DNA from: a virus
Strand: one strand, 5' to 3'
Virus record (IMG/VR): IMGVR_UViG_3300047994_000018
Coordinates: 1-51,732 of that record
Length of the DNA stretch: 51,732 nucleotides
Shown here: positions 26,378 through 33,697 of the stretch, one piece after another
Position numbering within the stretch: position 1 is the first letter of the stretch
Layout of the letters: the number at the start of each line of letters is the position of its first letter
Translations under genes and position numbers: made by a program
The notes under the pieces: model-generated
Databases searched by the model: none
The model's input: the letters and a program-made list of their open reading frames with translations, nothing else
Told to the model about the DNA's origin: nothing

Positions 26378-26683
26378 GTGGCTGAAGAATATTTTAATGC
26401 AAAAACGAAACAAATAGAACCGGAATCAAAGCCGTTGAAGAATTCGTTGATTTCAACGCACGACGCATTGAGTCAAGTGATTGACGAAGTAACTTGTTCG
26501 ATAACTGAACTTGAATCGGTGTTGGCTCCAATTCTTCGGTCGACTGACACTGACGCACTTTCGATGGCGAGTCTTCAAGACGCAAATTCAAGTTCTTTGC
26601 GTTTACGAATGAGCGCGGCGGTAAGTCAAGTTCAAACATTGAACGAACGAATCATTGAACTTATTCGACGTATCGACCTTTAA
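26378..26683 (+). CDS. small coiled-coil protein, unknown function
   Basis: 101 residues from GTG 26378, four bases after AAGGAGAG. Residues 25-100 form continuous amphipathic helices rich in Leu, Ser and Glu, compatible with a dimeric coiled coil. First gene after the putative promoter at 26340. Not recognised. Confidence 0.6.
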   Translation: MAEEYFNAKTKQIEPESKPLKNSLISTHDALSQVIDEVTCSITELESVLAPILRSTDTDALSMASLQDANSSSLRLRMSAAVSQVQTLNERIIELIRRIDL

Positions 26684-26694
26684 GAAAGAGAATC

Positions 26695-27087
26695 ATGACA
26701 AATGAAACATCAACAACCGATTTAGGAATTTACAAAGGTTTCAAAATCAAGAAGACGAAAATCATCGTCAACAAACTTGGCGACGGTCTTTCAAAAGCGG
26801 TCGGTGTCGAACCGATAATCGTCAAAGCGGGCGAAGACGCGTTTCTTGCAGTGCGCGTGCGAAAGACGAAAGACCGTTACGAATACGTGACGAACGATGA
26901 AGGCAAAATCACAAGTGTTGAACTTGTGCAAATCTTTGACGCAACTGGTGCGACGTTCACTGACGATTCTGCGCGCGAAGTGATTCAAGTTGTCGTCGAT
27001 GCAATCATTGAAAAAGAAGAACTTGAAAAGAACGGTCAGATGTCGTTAGGAATTCCGAACGATTTAAGTGATTTAGATGATGAGTAA
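26695..27087 (+). CDS. conserved phage protein of unknown function
   Basis: 130 residues with an AAGAAAGAG ribosome binding site. The pattern KGFKIKKTKIIVNKLGDGLSKA, followed by VEPIIVKAGEDAFLAVRVRK, resembles a small protein often seen near phage recombination and replication genes. The C-terminus is acidic. Overlaps the next start by 11 bases. The function of this group is unknown to me. Confidence 0.6.
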   Translation: MTNETSTTDLGIYKGFKIKKTKIIVNKLGDGLSKAVGVEPIIVKAGEDAFLAVRVRKTKDRYEYVTNDEGKITSVELVQIFDATGATFTDDSAREVIQVVVDAIIEKEELEKNGQMSLGIPNDLSDLDDE

Positions 27088-27367
27088 GACAGCGAAAGAC
27101 GCAATCGCAGAAGTCGCAATCGCGAAAACGAAAGAAAGTCAACGTGATTTAGATTTGCGCAATCTTGCAGTCATCGCAGACAAGATTGACAGACACGAAC
27201 TTGAACTTGCGACGTTGTACGACGCGCGTCGCAAAATCTGGCATCGTCGTCTTGAATCGAAAGACACAACGAAAGCGCAACTTGCACGTGTGTCGCGTTG
27301 CACGTCGATGAACATCACGCAAGGTTTGAAGCCTTCTTTGATGAAGAAGATGAGCAACAAGAAATGA
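27077..27367 (+). CDS. small helix-turn-helix-like protein
   Basis: 96 residues, mostly helical and basic. The C-terminal LESKDTTKAQLARVSRCTSM stretch has the spacing of a helix-turn-helix of the kind found in small phage DNA-binding proteins. Overlaps genes on both sides. Could regulate the local operon; not proven. Confidence 0.5.
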   Translation: MMSKTAKDAIAEVAIAKTKESQRDLDLRNLAVIADKIDRHELELATLYDARRKIWHRRLESKDTTKAQLARVSRCTSMNITQGLKPSLMKKMSNKK

Positions 27368-27534
27368 GCGAATCGATGACAGAAAGACTTGCACGTCTTC
27401 GCGTCAAAGACGAAGCATTTCTTCGTCGACTTGAATCACGTCGACTTGAAGAATTGAAAGTTTTGTTGAAGAAGTTCAAAGCGGCACAAGCGAGACAAAA
27501 ACGCGCGAAGAAGAAAGTTGCGAACGATGAATGA
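27364..27534 (+). CDS. very basic 56-residue helical protein
   Basis: ATG 27364 overlaps the previous stop (ATGA), and the stop overlaps the ParB-like start region. More than a third of residues are Lys or Arg, in a single long helix with leucines (LARLRVKDEAFLRRLESRRL). It probably binds nucleic acid or a partner protein. Not recognised. Confidence 0.55.
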   Translation: MSESMTERLARLRVKDEAFLRRLESRRLEELKVLLKKFKAAQARQKRAKKKVANDE

Positions 27535-28060
27535 ACTTGAAGTTGAACTAATCGCGATTGAAGAATTGAAGTTCGACGAAGAAAACGCACGTGCGCACGT
27601 GAAAGGCATTCCTGAACTTGCGAAGTCACTTCAAGAATTCGGTCAACGCAAGCCTGTCGTCGTGTGGGGCGACAACGTCGTCGTCGCAGGCAACGGTCTT
27701 CTTGAAGCAGCCATTTCACTTGGTTGGGAATTGATTGCGATTGCGCGTGTACCGAAAGACTGGTCGCACGACAAAGCGAAAGCGTTCGCACTTGCAGACA
27801 ATCGCACAGCAGAATTGAGCGAATGGAAATTGCCCGAAGTGTCGAAACAGTTGTTCGACTTAAAGGCACTTGGTTTCGATATGCCTGCACTTGGATTCTT
27901 TAAGTTCAATGAACCGAAGACGATTTCGTTTGATGTGTCGCCGCAATTAAACGAAAGCGGTTACGCAATCATCATCGAATGCGACGACGAAGCACAACAA
28001 GCAGATTTGTTGAAGCGATTCGAAAAGCAAAAACTTCGTGCACGTGCGTTGATGACATGA
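27527..28060 (+). CDS. ParB/Srx-fold protein
   Basis: 177 residues from ATG 27527. The ParB N-terminal fold shows as FDEENARAHVKGIPELAKSL, EFGQRKPVVVWGDN, VVVAGNGLLEAAISLGW and AFALADNRTAELSEW, a typical order for phage ParB-like proteins. There is no KorB-type DNA-binding domain after it, only a short alpha/beta tail. Phage ParB-fold proteins of this size often lie next to DNA methylases or modification enzymes and may act as CTPase/ATPase or nuclease modules. Here the neighbours are a 91-residue protein and an ABC-GNAT fusion. Confidence 0.75.
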   Translation: MNELEVELIAIEELKFDEENARAHVKGIPELAKSLQEFGQRKPVVVWGDNVVVAGNGLLEAAISLGWELIAIARVPKDWSHDKAKAFALADNRTAELSEWKLPEVSKQLFDLKALGFDMPALGFFKFNEPKTISFDVSPQLNESGYAIIIECDDEAQQADLLKRFEKQKLRARALMT

Positions 28061-28332
28061 ACGACAAAAAATCAGTCACGTTTAAAACGTTGGCATTTTT
28101 GTCAGATTTCGACGTTGCGAAGTTGCAAAACGAAATTTCGATGCGCACGAACGATTACATTCGACGTCGTAGTGAAGTTGAAGAAAAAATTCTTCGCATC
28201 GCATTGGAATTCGACATCGATGAAATAAGTATTTTTTGGCCCGACGACTTCACTAAACGCGTTTTTAGAGTTGGTGACGTTCGTCGACTACTGATAGAAA
28301 ATGAAGAAAGAGAGAAGAATGCCGCAAATTGA
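28057..28332 (+). CDS. small protein between ParB-like and ABC-GNAT genes
   Basis: 91 residues from ATG 28057 (ATGA). Charged, helical, with a conserved-looking DIDEISIFWPDDFTKRVFRV segment. It overlaps the next gene's start by 14 bases. Not recognised; gene order suggests it is part of the same module. Confidence 0.55.
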   Translation: MNDKKSVTFKTLAFLSDFDVAKLQNEISMRTNDYIRRRSEVEEKILRIALEFDIDEISIFWPDDFTKRVFRVGDVRRLLIENEEREKNAAN

Positions 28333-29548
28333 CGTTGCAGTTGAAACAAAAGTTTCTACAAGTGTTCGTGCGCAACAATTAAGTGCCGCGTTTGATGTCC
28401 CGCCGCAAGACAGACACGAACTCGAATGGCATATAGACGCACCAATCGAATCGAATCATTGGAACGTCGGTCTAATTGTTGGCCCAAGTGGTTCGGGCAA
28501 GTCAACAATTCTTCGCAACGTCTTCGGTGAATCATCACACGTTGATTGGGGCGGTCTTTCAGTCATCGATGATTTCGATTCATCGCATTCAATCGACGAC
28601 ATCGCATCAGCGTGCAGCGCAGTTGGTTTCAATACTATTCCTGCGTGGTTACGACCGTTCAATGTGTTGTCGAACGGTGAACAATTTCGCGTCACACTTG
28701 CGCGATTACTTCTTGACACGCAAGAAGACGAAACAATTGTCATTGATGAATTCACATCAGTCGTCGACAGACAAGTCGCAAAGATTGGCGCGAACGCAGT
28801 TCAAAAATGGGTACGCAAACAAGACAGACATTTCATCGCAGCGACGTGTCACTACGACGTTCTCGATTGGTTGCAGCCCGATTGGGTCATCGATGCAGCG
28901 AAGAAAACTTTTGAATTGAGGTCGGTTCAACCCCGACCCAAAATCGAAGTCGTCATTCGCGCAGTCGGATATGAATATTGGAAAATCTTCGCTCCGTATC
29001 ATTATTTGACCGCGTCGTTGAATAAGACTGCGCGTTGTTACGTTGCGTTTGTCGATGAACAGCCAACTGCGTTTGCAGGTGTGTTGCATCGACCGCACCC
29101 GAAAGTTAAAAACATCATGGGTCTTTCACGATTGGTGACGCTCCCAGACTGGCAAGGTCTTGGTCTTGCATTCGTTTTAAGTGACGCATTAGGCGCAGCG
29201 TACAAAGTCATCGGCAAAAGATTCAGAACGTATCCTGCGCACCCTGCGTTGATTCGTTCGTTCGACCGTTCATCGAAATATCACTTGGAACAACGACCGG
29301 GATTTGGTTCACAGACTGGAGTTAGCGTTACGACGCAATCGTCGACAAGTAGAATCGGCACAGTCGGTACTGGCGAAATGATGAAACGTGCGAACGTTGG
29401 TGTAACGCACGGCCCGAACGCGTCAATCGTTCAAGCGTGGCGTCACGGTTCACGACCCTGCGCAGTTTTTGAATACGTCGGTGACGCATTTGAAGACAGA
29501 AACGCGGCACGTGCACTTCTGTCAGATGCGCACAAAACGACGTTCTAA
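28319..29548 (+). CDS. ABC-type ATPase fused to GNAT acetyltransferase (COG2401-like)
   Basis: 409 residues from ATG 28319, preceded by GAGAG. Walker A is GPSGSGKS at 55-62, the ABC signature region is LSNGEQFR at 117-124, Walker B is ETIVIDEFTS at 138-147 and the switch histidine is in ATCHYD (H178). A second domain from about 205 carries a GNAT fold: YVAFVDEQPTAFAGVLH strands, then SRLVTLPDWQGLGLAFVLS with the acetyl-CoA loop QGLGLA at 279-284. This pairing is known as ABC-type ATPase fused to a predicted acetyltransferase. No membrane partner exists, so it is not a transporter. Mom-type GNAT enzymes modify phage DNA, so a DNA- or RNA-modifying role is a fair inference. Confidence 0.75.
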   Translation: MPQIDVAVETKVSTSVRAQQLSAAFDVPPQDRHELEWHIDAPIESNHWNVGLIVGPSGSGKSTILRNVFGESSHVDWGGLSVIDDFDSSHSIDDIASACSAVGFNTIPAWLRPFNVLSNGEQFRVTLARLLLDTQEDETIVIDEFTSVVDRQVAKIGANAVQKWVRKQDRHFIAATCHYDVLDWLQPDWVIDAAKKTFELRSVQPRPKIEVVIRAVGYEYWKIFAPYHYLTASLNKTARCYVAFVDEQPTAFAGVLHRPHPKVKNIMGLSRLVTLPDWQGLGLAFVLSDALGAAYKVIGKRFRTYPAHPALIRSFDRSSKYHLEQRPGFGSQTGVSVTTQSSTSRIGTVGTGEMMKRANVGVTHGPNASIVQAWRHGSRPCAVFEYVGDAFEDRNAARALLSDAHKTTF

Positions 29549-29572
29549 ACGTCAAGCCGCCCTTGACAATGC

Positions 29573-29660
29573 ATAGTTGACTTGCGAATGTCACAACGAC
29601 TTATTAGTATTTGAGTATCGCAAAGTGCGATTGTTTCAAATCTTGGAAAGTTGAACCGAT
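29573..29660 (+). promoter_or_regulatory. duplicated regulatory leader, copy 1
   Basis: Shares with the copy at 32379-32468 the element AGTTGACTTGCGARTGTCAC, a TTAG-x-x-TTTG block, a hairpin with loop AAG (ATCGCA / TGCGAT at about 29617-29631) and the ribosome-binding stretch TCAAATCTTGGAAAG. The hairpin differs in sequence between copies but keeps pairing. TTGACT and TAGTAT are 22 bp apart in both copies, longer than normal for a sigma70 promoter. Confidence 0.7.
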
Positions 29661-30278
29661 ATGACAAACACGATTGAACTGATTAAAATTCCTGAAGACA
29701 TCGAAAATCCAACTGCGTACGAAGCAGCGATTCGCGCGCACATTCGCGACAACGCGGCGAGGTCATTTCAATCGAAGTTCATGCCTGCGCACCCTGAAGT
29801 CGATTGGGAATTCGCGTGGAAGATTTGTTGGGAAAAGCCCGAATCTTTCATCGGCAAAATCATGAACGCTGGTCGTGACTACGCGAAGTTGAGCGACAAG
29901 CAACTTGACGCTTTGAAGAACGCACTTGCACGCGAAATCGAACGACGCGACAATCTTGAAGTCAAAAAGTTGGAATGGGCGGCAGAGGCGCAGGCACTTC
30001 GCGACAGTGGTGTTGTTGCACCAAGTGGTCGCGTCGTCGTCGAAGGCACAGTCAAGACGTTGAAGTGGACGTCGAGCGATTTCGGTGACGTCTTGAAGAT
30101 GTTGGTCGTCGTCGAAGCAGGCTGGAAAGTGTGGTCGTCAGTACCACGCGACCTTGAAGACGACGTCGTCGTCGGAAACGTCATTCAGTTCACTGCGACG
30201 TTGACGCCTAAAGACGATGACGCCTTGTTCGCGATTGGAAAGCGACCAGCAAAGGCGGTGATTCTGAACGCAGCGTGA
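29661..30278 (+). CDS. OB-fold-like protein, possible ssDNA-binding protein
   Basis: 205 residues after a CTTGGAAAG leader. Residues 1-115 are helical and acidic/basic mixed. Residues 120-200 resemble a phage OB-fold: APSGRVVVEGTVKTLKW, LKMLVVVEAGWKVWSSVP, GNVIQFTATLTPKDDDALFA, ending KRPAKA. That beta-strand pattern is common in phage single-strand-binding or replication accessory proteins. It overlaps the next possible start (GTGA). Function is inferred from fold style and context. Confidence 0.55.
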   Translation: MTNTIELIKIPEDIENPTAYEAAIRAHIRDNAARSFQSKFMPAHPEVDWEFAWKICWEKPESFIGKIMNAGRDYAKLSDKQLDALKNALAREIERRDNLEVKKLEWAAEAQALRDSGVVAPSGRVVVEGTVKTLKWTSSDFGDVLKMLVVVEAGWKVWSSVPRDLEDDVVVGNVIQFTATLTPKDDDALFAIGKRPAKAVILNAA

Positions 30279-30379
30279 GCGTGGCGAAACGCGATGTCAC
30301 AGACGTCGCGTATGTTGAACGACAATTCAACACTGACGAGCCAAAAGTTGACAAGTCAGCAAACTTGGAAGAAGGAATC

Positions 30380-30916
30380 ATGACAACAGCAACATTGAAG
30401 AAGACACCCGCGAAGACGATTGCGAAGAAGTCAGTCGCGAAGAAGTCAGTCGCGAAGACGCCCGCGACGAAAGTCACGACGTCGACGCCACGACGAACTG
30501 ACGACGAACTGCGCGCACTCGCGGAGAAGTTGTGGGCGCAAGGCATCACCGCGCCGTTCGCAATGAGCAAGGCAACGCGTGGCACTTCTGAATTTGTCTT
30601 GTCGCGTCGATTCATTCAAATCGCGACGCAAGTCATCGAATCACACGGTGGCAAGCCTGTCAGCAAGAAAGCGGCACGCGAATCTTCAAACGGTTCACTT
30701 GACACGTTGAACGCATTGAAGGCGGAATTCGAAGCAGTCAAGAAGTGGAAGGCGAACGGTTCAAAGGGCGCGAAGCCTGCGACGCCTGTGACTGACAAGA
30801 AGAACGCACAACTTGAAGCAAAAGCAGCGAAGAATCGCAAAGCACTTGACGCGAAGAAAACGTTGATTGCACAAGCGAAGACCGCCAAAGTCGCGAAGAA
30901 GACCGCGACGAAGTAA
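30380..30916 (+). CDS. basic H1-like nucleoid protein
   Basis: 178 residues from ATG 30380, chosen because CTTGGAAGAAGGAATC precedes it as in other early leaders; an in-frame GTG at 30275 would add 35 residues. Lys/Ala/Thr-rich tails (TPAKTIAKKSVAKKSVAK; KAAKNRKALDAKKTLIAQAK) flank a small helical core (DDELRALAEKLWAQGITAPF) that may bind DNA as an HTH. The repeated SVAKK unit is a DNA-level duplication. Similar proteins compact or coat DNA or act as gene silencers. Confidence 0.6.
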   Translation: MTTATLKKTPAKTIAKKSVAKKSVAKTPATKVTTSTPRRTDDELRALAEKLWAQGITAPFAMSKATRGTSEFVLSRRFIQIATQVIESHGGKPVSKKAARESSNGSLDTLNALKAEFEAVKKWKANGSKGAKPATPVTDKKNAQLEAKAAKNRKALDAKKTLIAQAKTAKVAKKTATK

Positions 30917-30926
30917 CGACGGCGAA

Positions 30927-30958
30927 ACACGTGCGCAAGAACGACATTGCGCACGTGT
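30927..30958 (+). terminator. 12-bp inverted repeat after the H1-like gene
   Basis: ACACGTGCGCAA and TTGCGCACGTGT form a perfect stem with an 8-nt loop, 10 bases after the stop. No T-run follows, so it may be a Rho-independent terminator of weak type, a 3' stabilising hairpin, or an operator. Confidence 0.5.
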
Positions 30959-31031
30959 CACATGAAGTTGATTACTTCGTGTCTGACGATGCCAAATCGA
31001 CTTAGTCAGTTATCTTGGAAAAGGAATCATC

Positions 31032-32228
31032 ATGCAACTTGAAACACGAAACGCAACACTGCAAGACCTCGCGAAGTTGTTGCAAGACCAACAATCTTCG
31101 AAAGTCGACATGATTGTTCCGATGTCGAATCTTGTCAGTCAGAACGGTGTCATCACAGTTTTAGGCAGCGCAGTCTTCGACGACGGTCAAAAGTTCAATC
31201 CGACTGCAATCGCAGACGGTCACTTGGCAACAAAGTTGGACATTCCAGTTCAGTATCTTCGTAGACTTCGCAACGAACGAATTGACATGTACGACGCGAA
31301 CATCAACGGATTCACGCAAGGGTTCGGTGAGGTTGTCGACCCCGACACGCGAAGTGTGATGTTGCGCACGTTCAACAATCTTGACGGTGACGCAGGCGTT
31401 CTTCGTGCGTTGTTGTCTGACCGATACGGAATCATCGACAACTTCGATGTGTTGACTGCCGCGTTGTCAGGCATTCGAGATTCAGGCGCGGAAATCGACG
31501 TCGTCGCGTGTGACTTGACTGAAACACGCATGACAGTGAAAATAATCGCGCCTGAAATTATGGTTCACGCGCCGAAGTTGCTTGAAGGGTATCGCAACCC
31601 ATTCGGTGACGGCGGTGTGTACGACCACTCAAACGGCACGAAGAACTTCTGGGGTAAAGGCAAGTTGCCTGAAAAGTGGCAGAAGAAATACGGTGTCAAT
31701 TCAGACGGTGTGTGCGCGGGTCTAATCATCACGAACAGCGAAACAGGCGGCGGTTCATTTTCAATCGCGCCTTACTTCACGATGTTGATTTGCACAAACG
31801 GCGCAATGTTCACGCAAGACGCATTTCGCAAGATTCACGTCGGCGGAAAATTGGCTGAAGGCACAATCAAGTGGAGCGAAGAAACTGAACGCAAGTCACT
31901 TGAACTTGTCACGTTGCAAGCACGCGATGCAGTCACGACGTTTCTTGACCCGACGTACGTCGAAATGAAAATCGACGACTTGACTGAAAGTGCATCGAAG
32001 AAGATTGCGAATCCTGCTGAAGCGATTGAAGTCATCGCGAAACAACTTGCGTTCACGCAAACGCAGCGCGACGGCATTCTTGATTTCTTCATCAAAGGTG
32101 GTCAAGTCACAGCAGGCGGTGTCATGCAAGCAGTCACGTCGTACGCGCAGACAATCGACAACGCAGACGTTGCGTACGATTTGGAAACGCAAGCGATTCG
32201 TGCACTTGAATTGGCGGCAGCGTTGTAG
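31032..32228 (+). CDS. DUF932 family protein
   Basis: 398 residues after TCTTGGAAAAGGAATC. Features of the DUF932 phage/plasmid family are seen: DIPVQYLRRLRNERI, LRALLSDRYGIIDNFDVLTAAL, DLTETRMTVKIIAPEI, then GLIITNSETGGGSFSIAPYFTMLICTNGA, a long helical C-terminus and ASKKIANPAEAIEVIAK. Members are widespread in phages and plasmids; their biochemistry is not settled, with replication and anti-host roles proposed. A strong terminator follows at 32246, so it ends its transcript. Confidence 0.75.
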   Translation: MQLETRNATLQDLAKLLQDQQSSKVDMIVPMSNLVSQNGVITVLGSAVFDDGQKFNPTAIADGHLATKLDIPVQYLRRLRNERIDMYDANINGFTQGFGEVVDPDTRSVMLRTFNNLDGDAGVLRALLSDRYGIIDNFDVLTAALSGIRDSGAEIDVVACDLTETRMTVKIIAPEIMVHAPKLLEGYRNPFGDGGVYDHSNGTKNFWGKGKLPEKWQKKYGVNSDGVCAGLIITNSETGGGSFSIAPYFTMLICTNGAMFTQDAFRKIHVGGKLAEGTIKWSEETERKSLELVTLQARDAVTTFLDPTYVEMKIDDLTESASKKIANPAEAIEVIAKQLAFTQTQRDGILDFFIKGGQVTAGGVMQAVTSYAQTIDNADVAYDLETQAIRALELAAAL

Positions 32229-32245
32229 TCACGACGTTCGCATCA

Positions 32246-32278
32246 GGCGCGCGCAGATTCGTGTTGCGCGCGCCTTTT
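32246..32278 (+). terminator. Rho-independent terminator after DUF932 gene
   Basis: GGCGCGCGCA and TGCGCGCGCC pair perfectly (10 bp, 9-nt loop) and are followed at once by TTTT. Confidence 0.85.
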
Positions 32279-32321
32279 GCGCGTTTGTAACACATTCTTC
32301 GTCAAAATCTTCGGACGTCGG

Positions 32322-32347
32322 GAATCGCGTTTTAGACGCGTCTGAAT
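32322..32347. repeat. 26-bp repeat, copy 1 (contains AGACGCGTCT palindrome)
   Basis: Matches 34337-34362 at 25 of 26 positions. The centre is a 10-bp perfect palindrome, AGACGCGTCT. This copy lies in the intergenic region before the second duplicated leader, so it could be an operator. Confidence 0.7.
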
Positions 32348-32378
32348 GTCAAAAAACGACTTGACGCACGAATTAAAT

Positions 32379-32468
32379 GCAAAGTTGACTTGCGAGTGTC
32401 ACACAATCGCATTAGACTTTGTGCATACGCAAAGTGCGTACGCATCAAATCTTGGAAAGAAGAACCGA
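32379..32468 (+). promoter_or_regulatory. duplicated regulatory leader, copy 2
   Basis: Counterpart of 29573-29660. It carries ATGCAAAGTTGACTTGCGAG, the TTAGACTTTG block, a hairpin TACGCA-AAG-TGCGTA (about 32427-32441) with base changes on both sides that keep the stem, and TCAAATCTTGGAAAG just before the start codon. Confidence 0.7.
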
Positions 32469-32750
32469 ATGACTACTGACACCAAAGCCGCAATCGTTCA
32501 AATTGAGTCAGACAAGTTTGCATTTCTTCACGTCGAATGTTTCGATTCATTCGCGTGCGGTGAGCCAGCCGACGTCGCGACGTTGAAGTTCACTGACATC
32601 GTGTGCGACTTGTGCGGCAATCGTCTTGCAGATGACTTTCGCGAAATGAACATCGACGAATTCGAATCAATCTGCGAAGTTCGTCAATCGACTGTTCGCG
32701 CATCTGGCAACGTCGTGACCGTTGACCTTCGCGTTTCGAGCGTGAACTAA
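32469..32750 (+). CDS. small cysteine-containing protein, unknown function
   Basis: 93 residues from ATG 32469, fixed by the leader shared with the gene at 29661; an in-frame ATG at 32346 lies upstream of the leader and is not used. A CDLCGN CxxC pair and an earlier HVECFDSFAC stretch may bind zinc. It opens the operon of small genes 32469-35210. Not recognised. Confidence 0.6.
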   Translation: MTTDTKAAIVQIESDKFAFLHVECFDSFACGEPADVATLKFTDIVCDLCGNRLADDFREMNIDEFESICEVRQSTVRASGNVVTVDLRVSSVN

Positions 32751-32905
32751 TGAAGACGCGACACATCGCACGTTGCCCCATTCACGGTTCAGTTTCGCGT
32801 TCATTCGCGACACATGACTACGCGAAGATGCACGCAAATTCACACAACGTCGCACATCACGACGGTCACGTTTACGCAGTCGCAACTTCATACAAGAAGT
32901 CTTAG
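32750..32905 (+). CDS. His-rich 51-residue protein
   Basis: Start overlaps the previous stop (TAATG). Nine His residues, several in VAHHDGHVY, plus an early CPIHG segment suggest metal binding. Two bases after its stop the next gene starts. No family recognised. Confidence 0.5.
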   Translation: MKTRHIARCPIHGSVSRSFATHDYAKMHANSHNVAHHDGHVYAVATSYKKS

Positions 32906-32907
32906 TC

Positions 32908-33117
32908 ATGAGCGCGAGTCGTCAACCCGGTTTTCTTTGCCCATTTTGCAAGTCGCGATTTGTACGCGAAGACGGTTTTCGTCAAGGTCGTCGTCAACAC
33001 GTTCGCACGTATCACTTTGACAAATACGACCAGTTTCTCGTCGACATGAAGACAGCGAACAAAGTCGGTGACTTTCGCGCAGTGTTCAACGGCGTCTTCG
33101 AAAGTGATGCGCGATGA
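32908..33117 (+). CDS. zinc-finger protein, small
   Basis: 69 residues. CPFCKSRFVREDGFRQGRRQ and a later HVRTYH give a C-x2-C...H-x4-H arrangement like a C2H2 finger. It may bind nucleic acid. ATGA overlap with the next gene. Confidence 0.55.
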   Translation: MSASRQPGFLCPFCKSRFVREDGFRQGRRQHVRTYHFDKYDQFLVDMKTANKVGDFRAVFNGVFESDAR

Positions 33118-33230
33118 ACTACACGTACTGGGTCGCGAAAGCGATATTCGAACTTGTGACGTCGGCGGGTCTGATTCTTTCAGTCGTCGTGTGCGTGTGC
33201 GGTTATTTCGACGCAAAGGACAGGTCATGA
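33114..33230 (+). CDS. 38-residue single-pass membrane protein
   Basis: ATG 33114 overlaps the previous TGA; its own TGA overlaps the next ATG. One strongly hydrophobic helix (TSAGLILSVVVCVCGYF) with charged ends. Possibly a superinfection or lysis-control peptide; only the membrane segment is visible. Confidence 0.5.
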   Translation: MNYTYWVAKAIFELVTSAGLILSVVVCVCGYFDAKDRS

Positions 33231-33697
33231 AAAAGAAGCCAACACCGAAGCGTCAATGGCAACCTTTGCAACCCGGTGTCAATCACATGTCACAAGAAAA
33301 GATTGACGCGATGACGCAAGCACTTGGTCGCGCACCAATCGCAGGTCAAGACTTCGACACAGAAGTTTGGTTGAACGACAAGTACGTCGTGCACGTGCGT
33401 CGTCGCGAATCAGGTTCAGTTTCGTCGTTGTCGATTCGTCGTCAAGACAGAAGTTGGCCGCGTGACTGGCGTGACTTTCAACGCATCAAAAACGAAATCG
33501 CAGGTTCAGAAGTCGAAGCGTTTGAACTGTATCCCGCCGAATCGCGACTTGTCGACACTGCGAATCAATTCTGGTTGTGGGTGTGCGAACCTGACGACTT
33601 CATGGACGTCGGTTTCTTCGACGGTCGTCTTGTCAATGGTTCACAACTTGCGAAGCAATTCGGCGCAGGTCAACGCGACTTCGAGGTCGAATCATGA
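33227..33697 (+). CDS. DUF7694-like conserved phage protein
   Basis: 156 residues from ATG 33227. The block VWLNDKYVVHVRR, LSIRRQDR, DWRDFQRIKNEI and ELYPAESRLVDTANQ is a well-conserved module in many phages. Its role is unknown. The disordered basic N-terminus (35 residues) precedes it. Coupled by ATGA to the ART-like gene. Confidence 0.65.
   Translation: MKKKPTPKRQWQPLQPGVNHMSQEKIDAMTQALGRAPIAGQDFDTEVWLNDKYVVHVRRRESGSVSSLSIRRQDRSWPRDWRDFQRIKNEIAGSEVEAFELYPAESRLVDTANQFWLWVCEPDDFMDVGFFDGRLVNGSQLAKQFGAGQRDFEVES

Noticed and set aside
29562-29590. TTGACA near 29563 read as an ordinary promoter
   Set aside because: At 17 bp spacing the -10 would be GAATGT, a poor match; the conserved downstream boxes are better supported.
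32346-32468. Upstream extension of the gene at 32469
   Set aside because: The segment is the duplicated regulatory leader, matched by non-coding sequence at 29573-29660.
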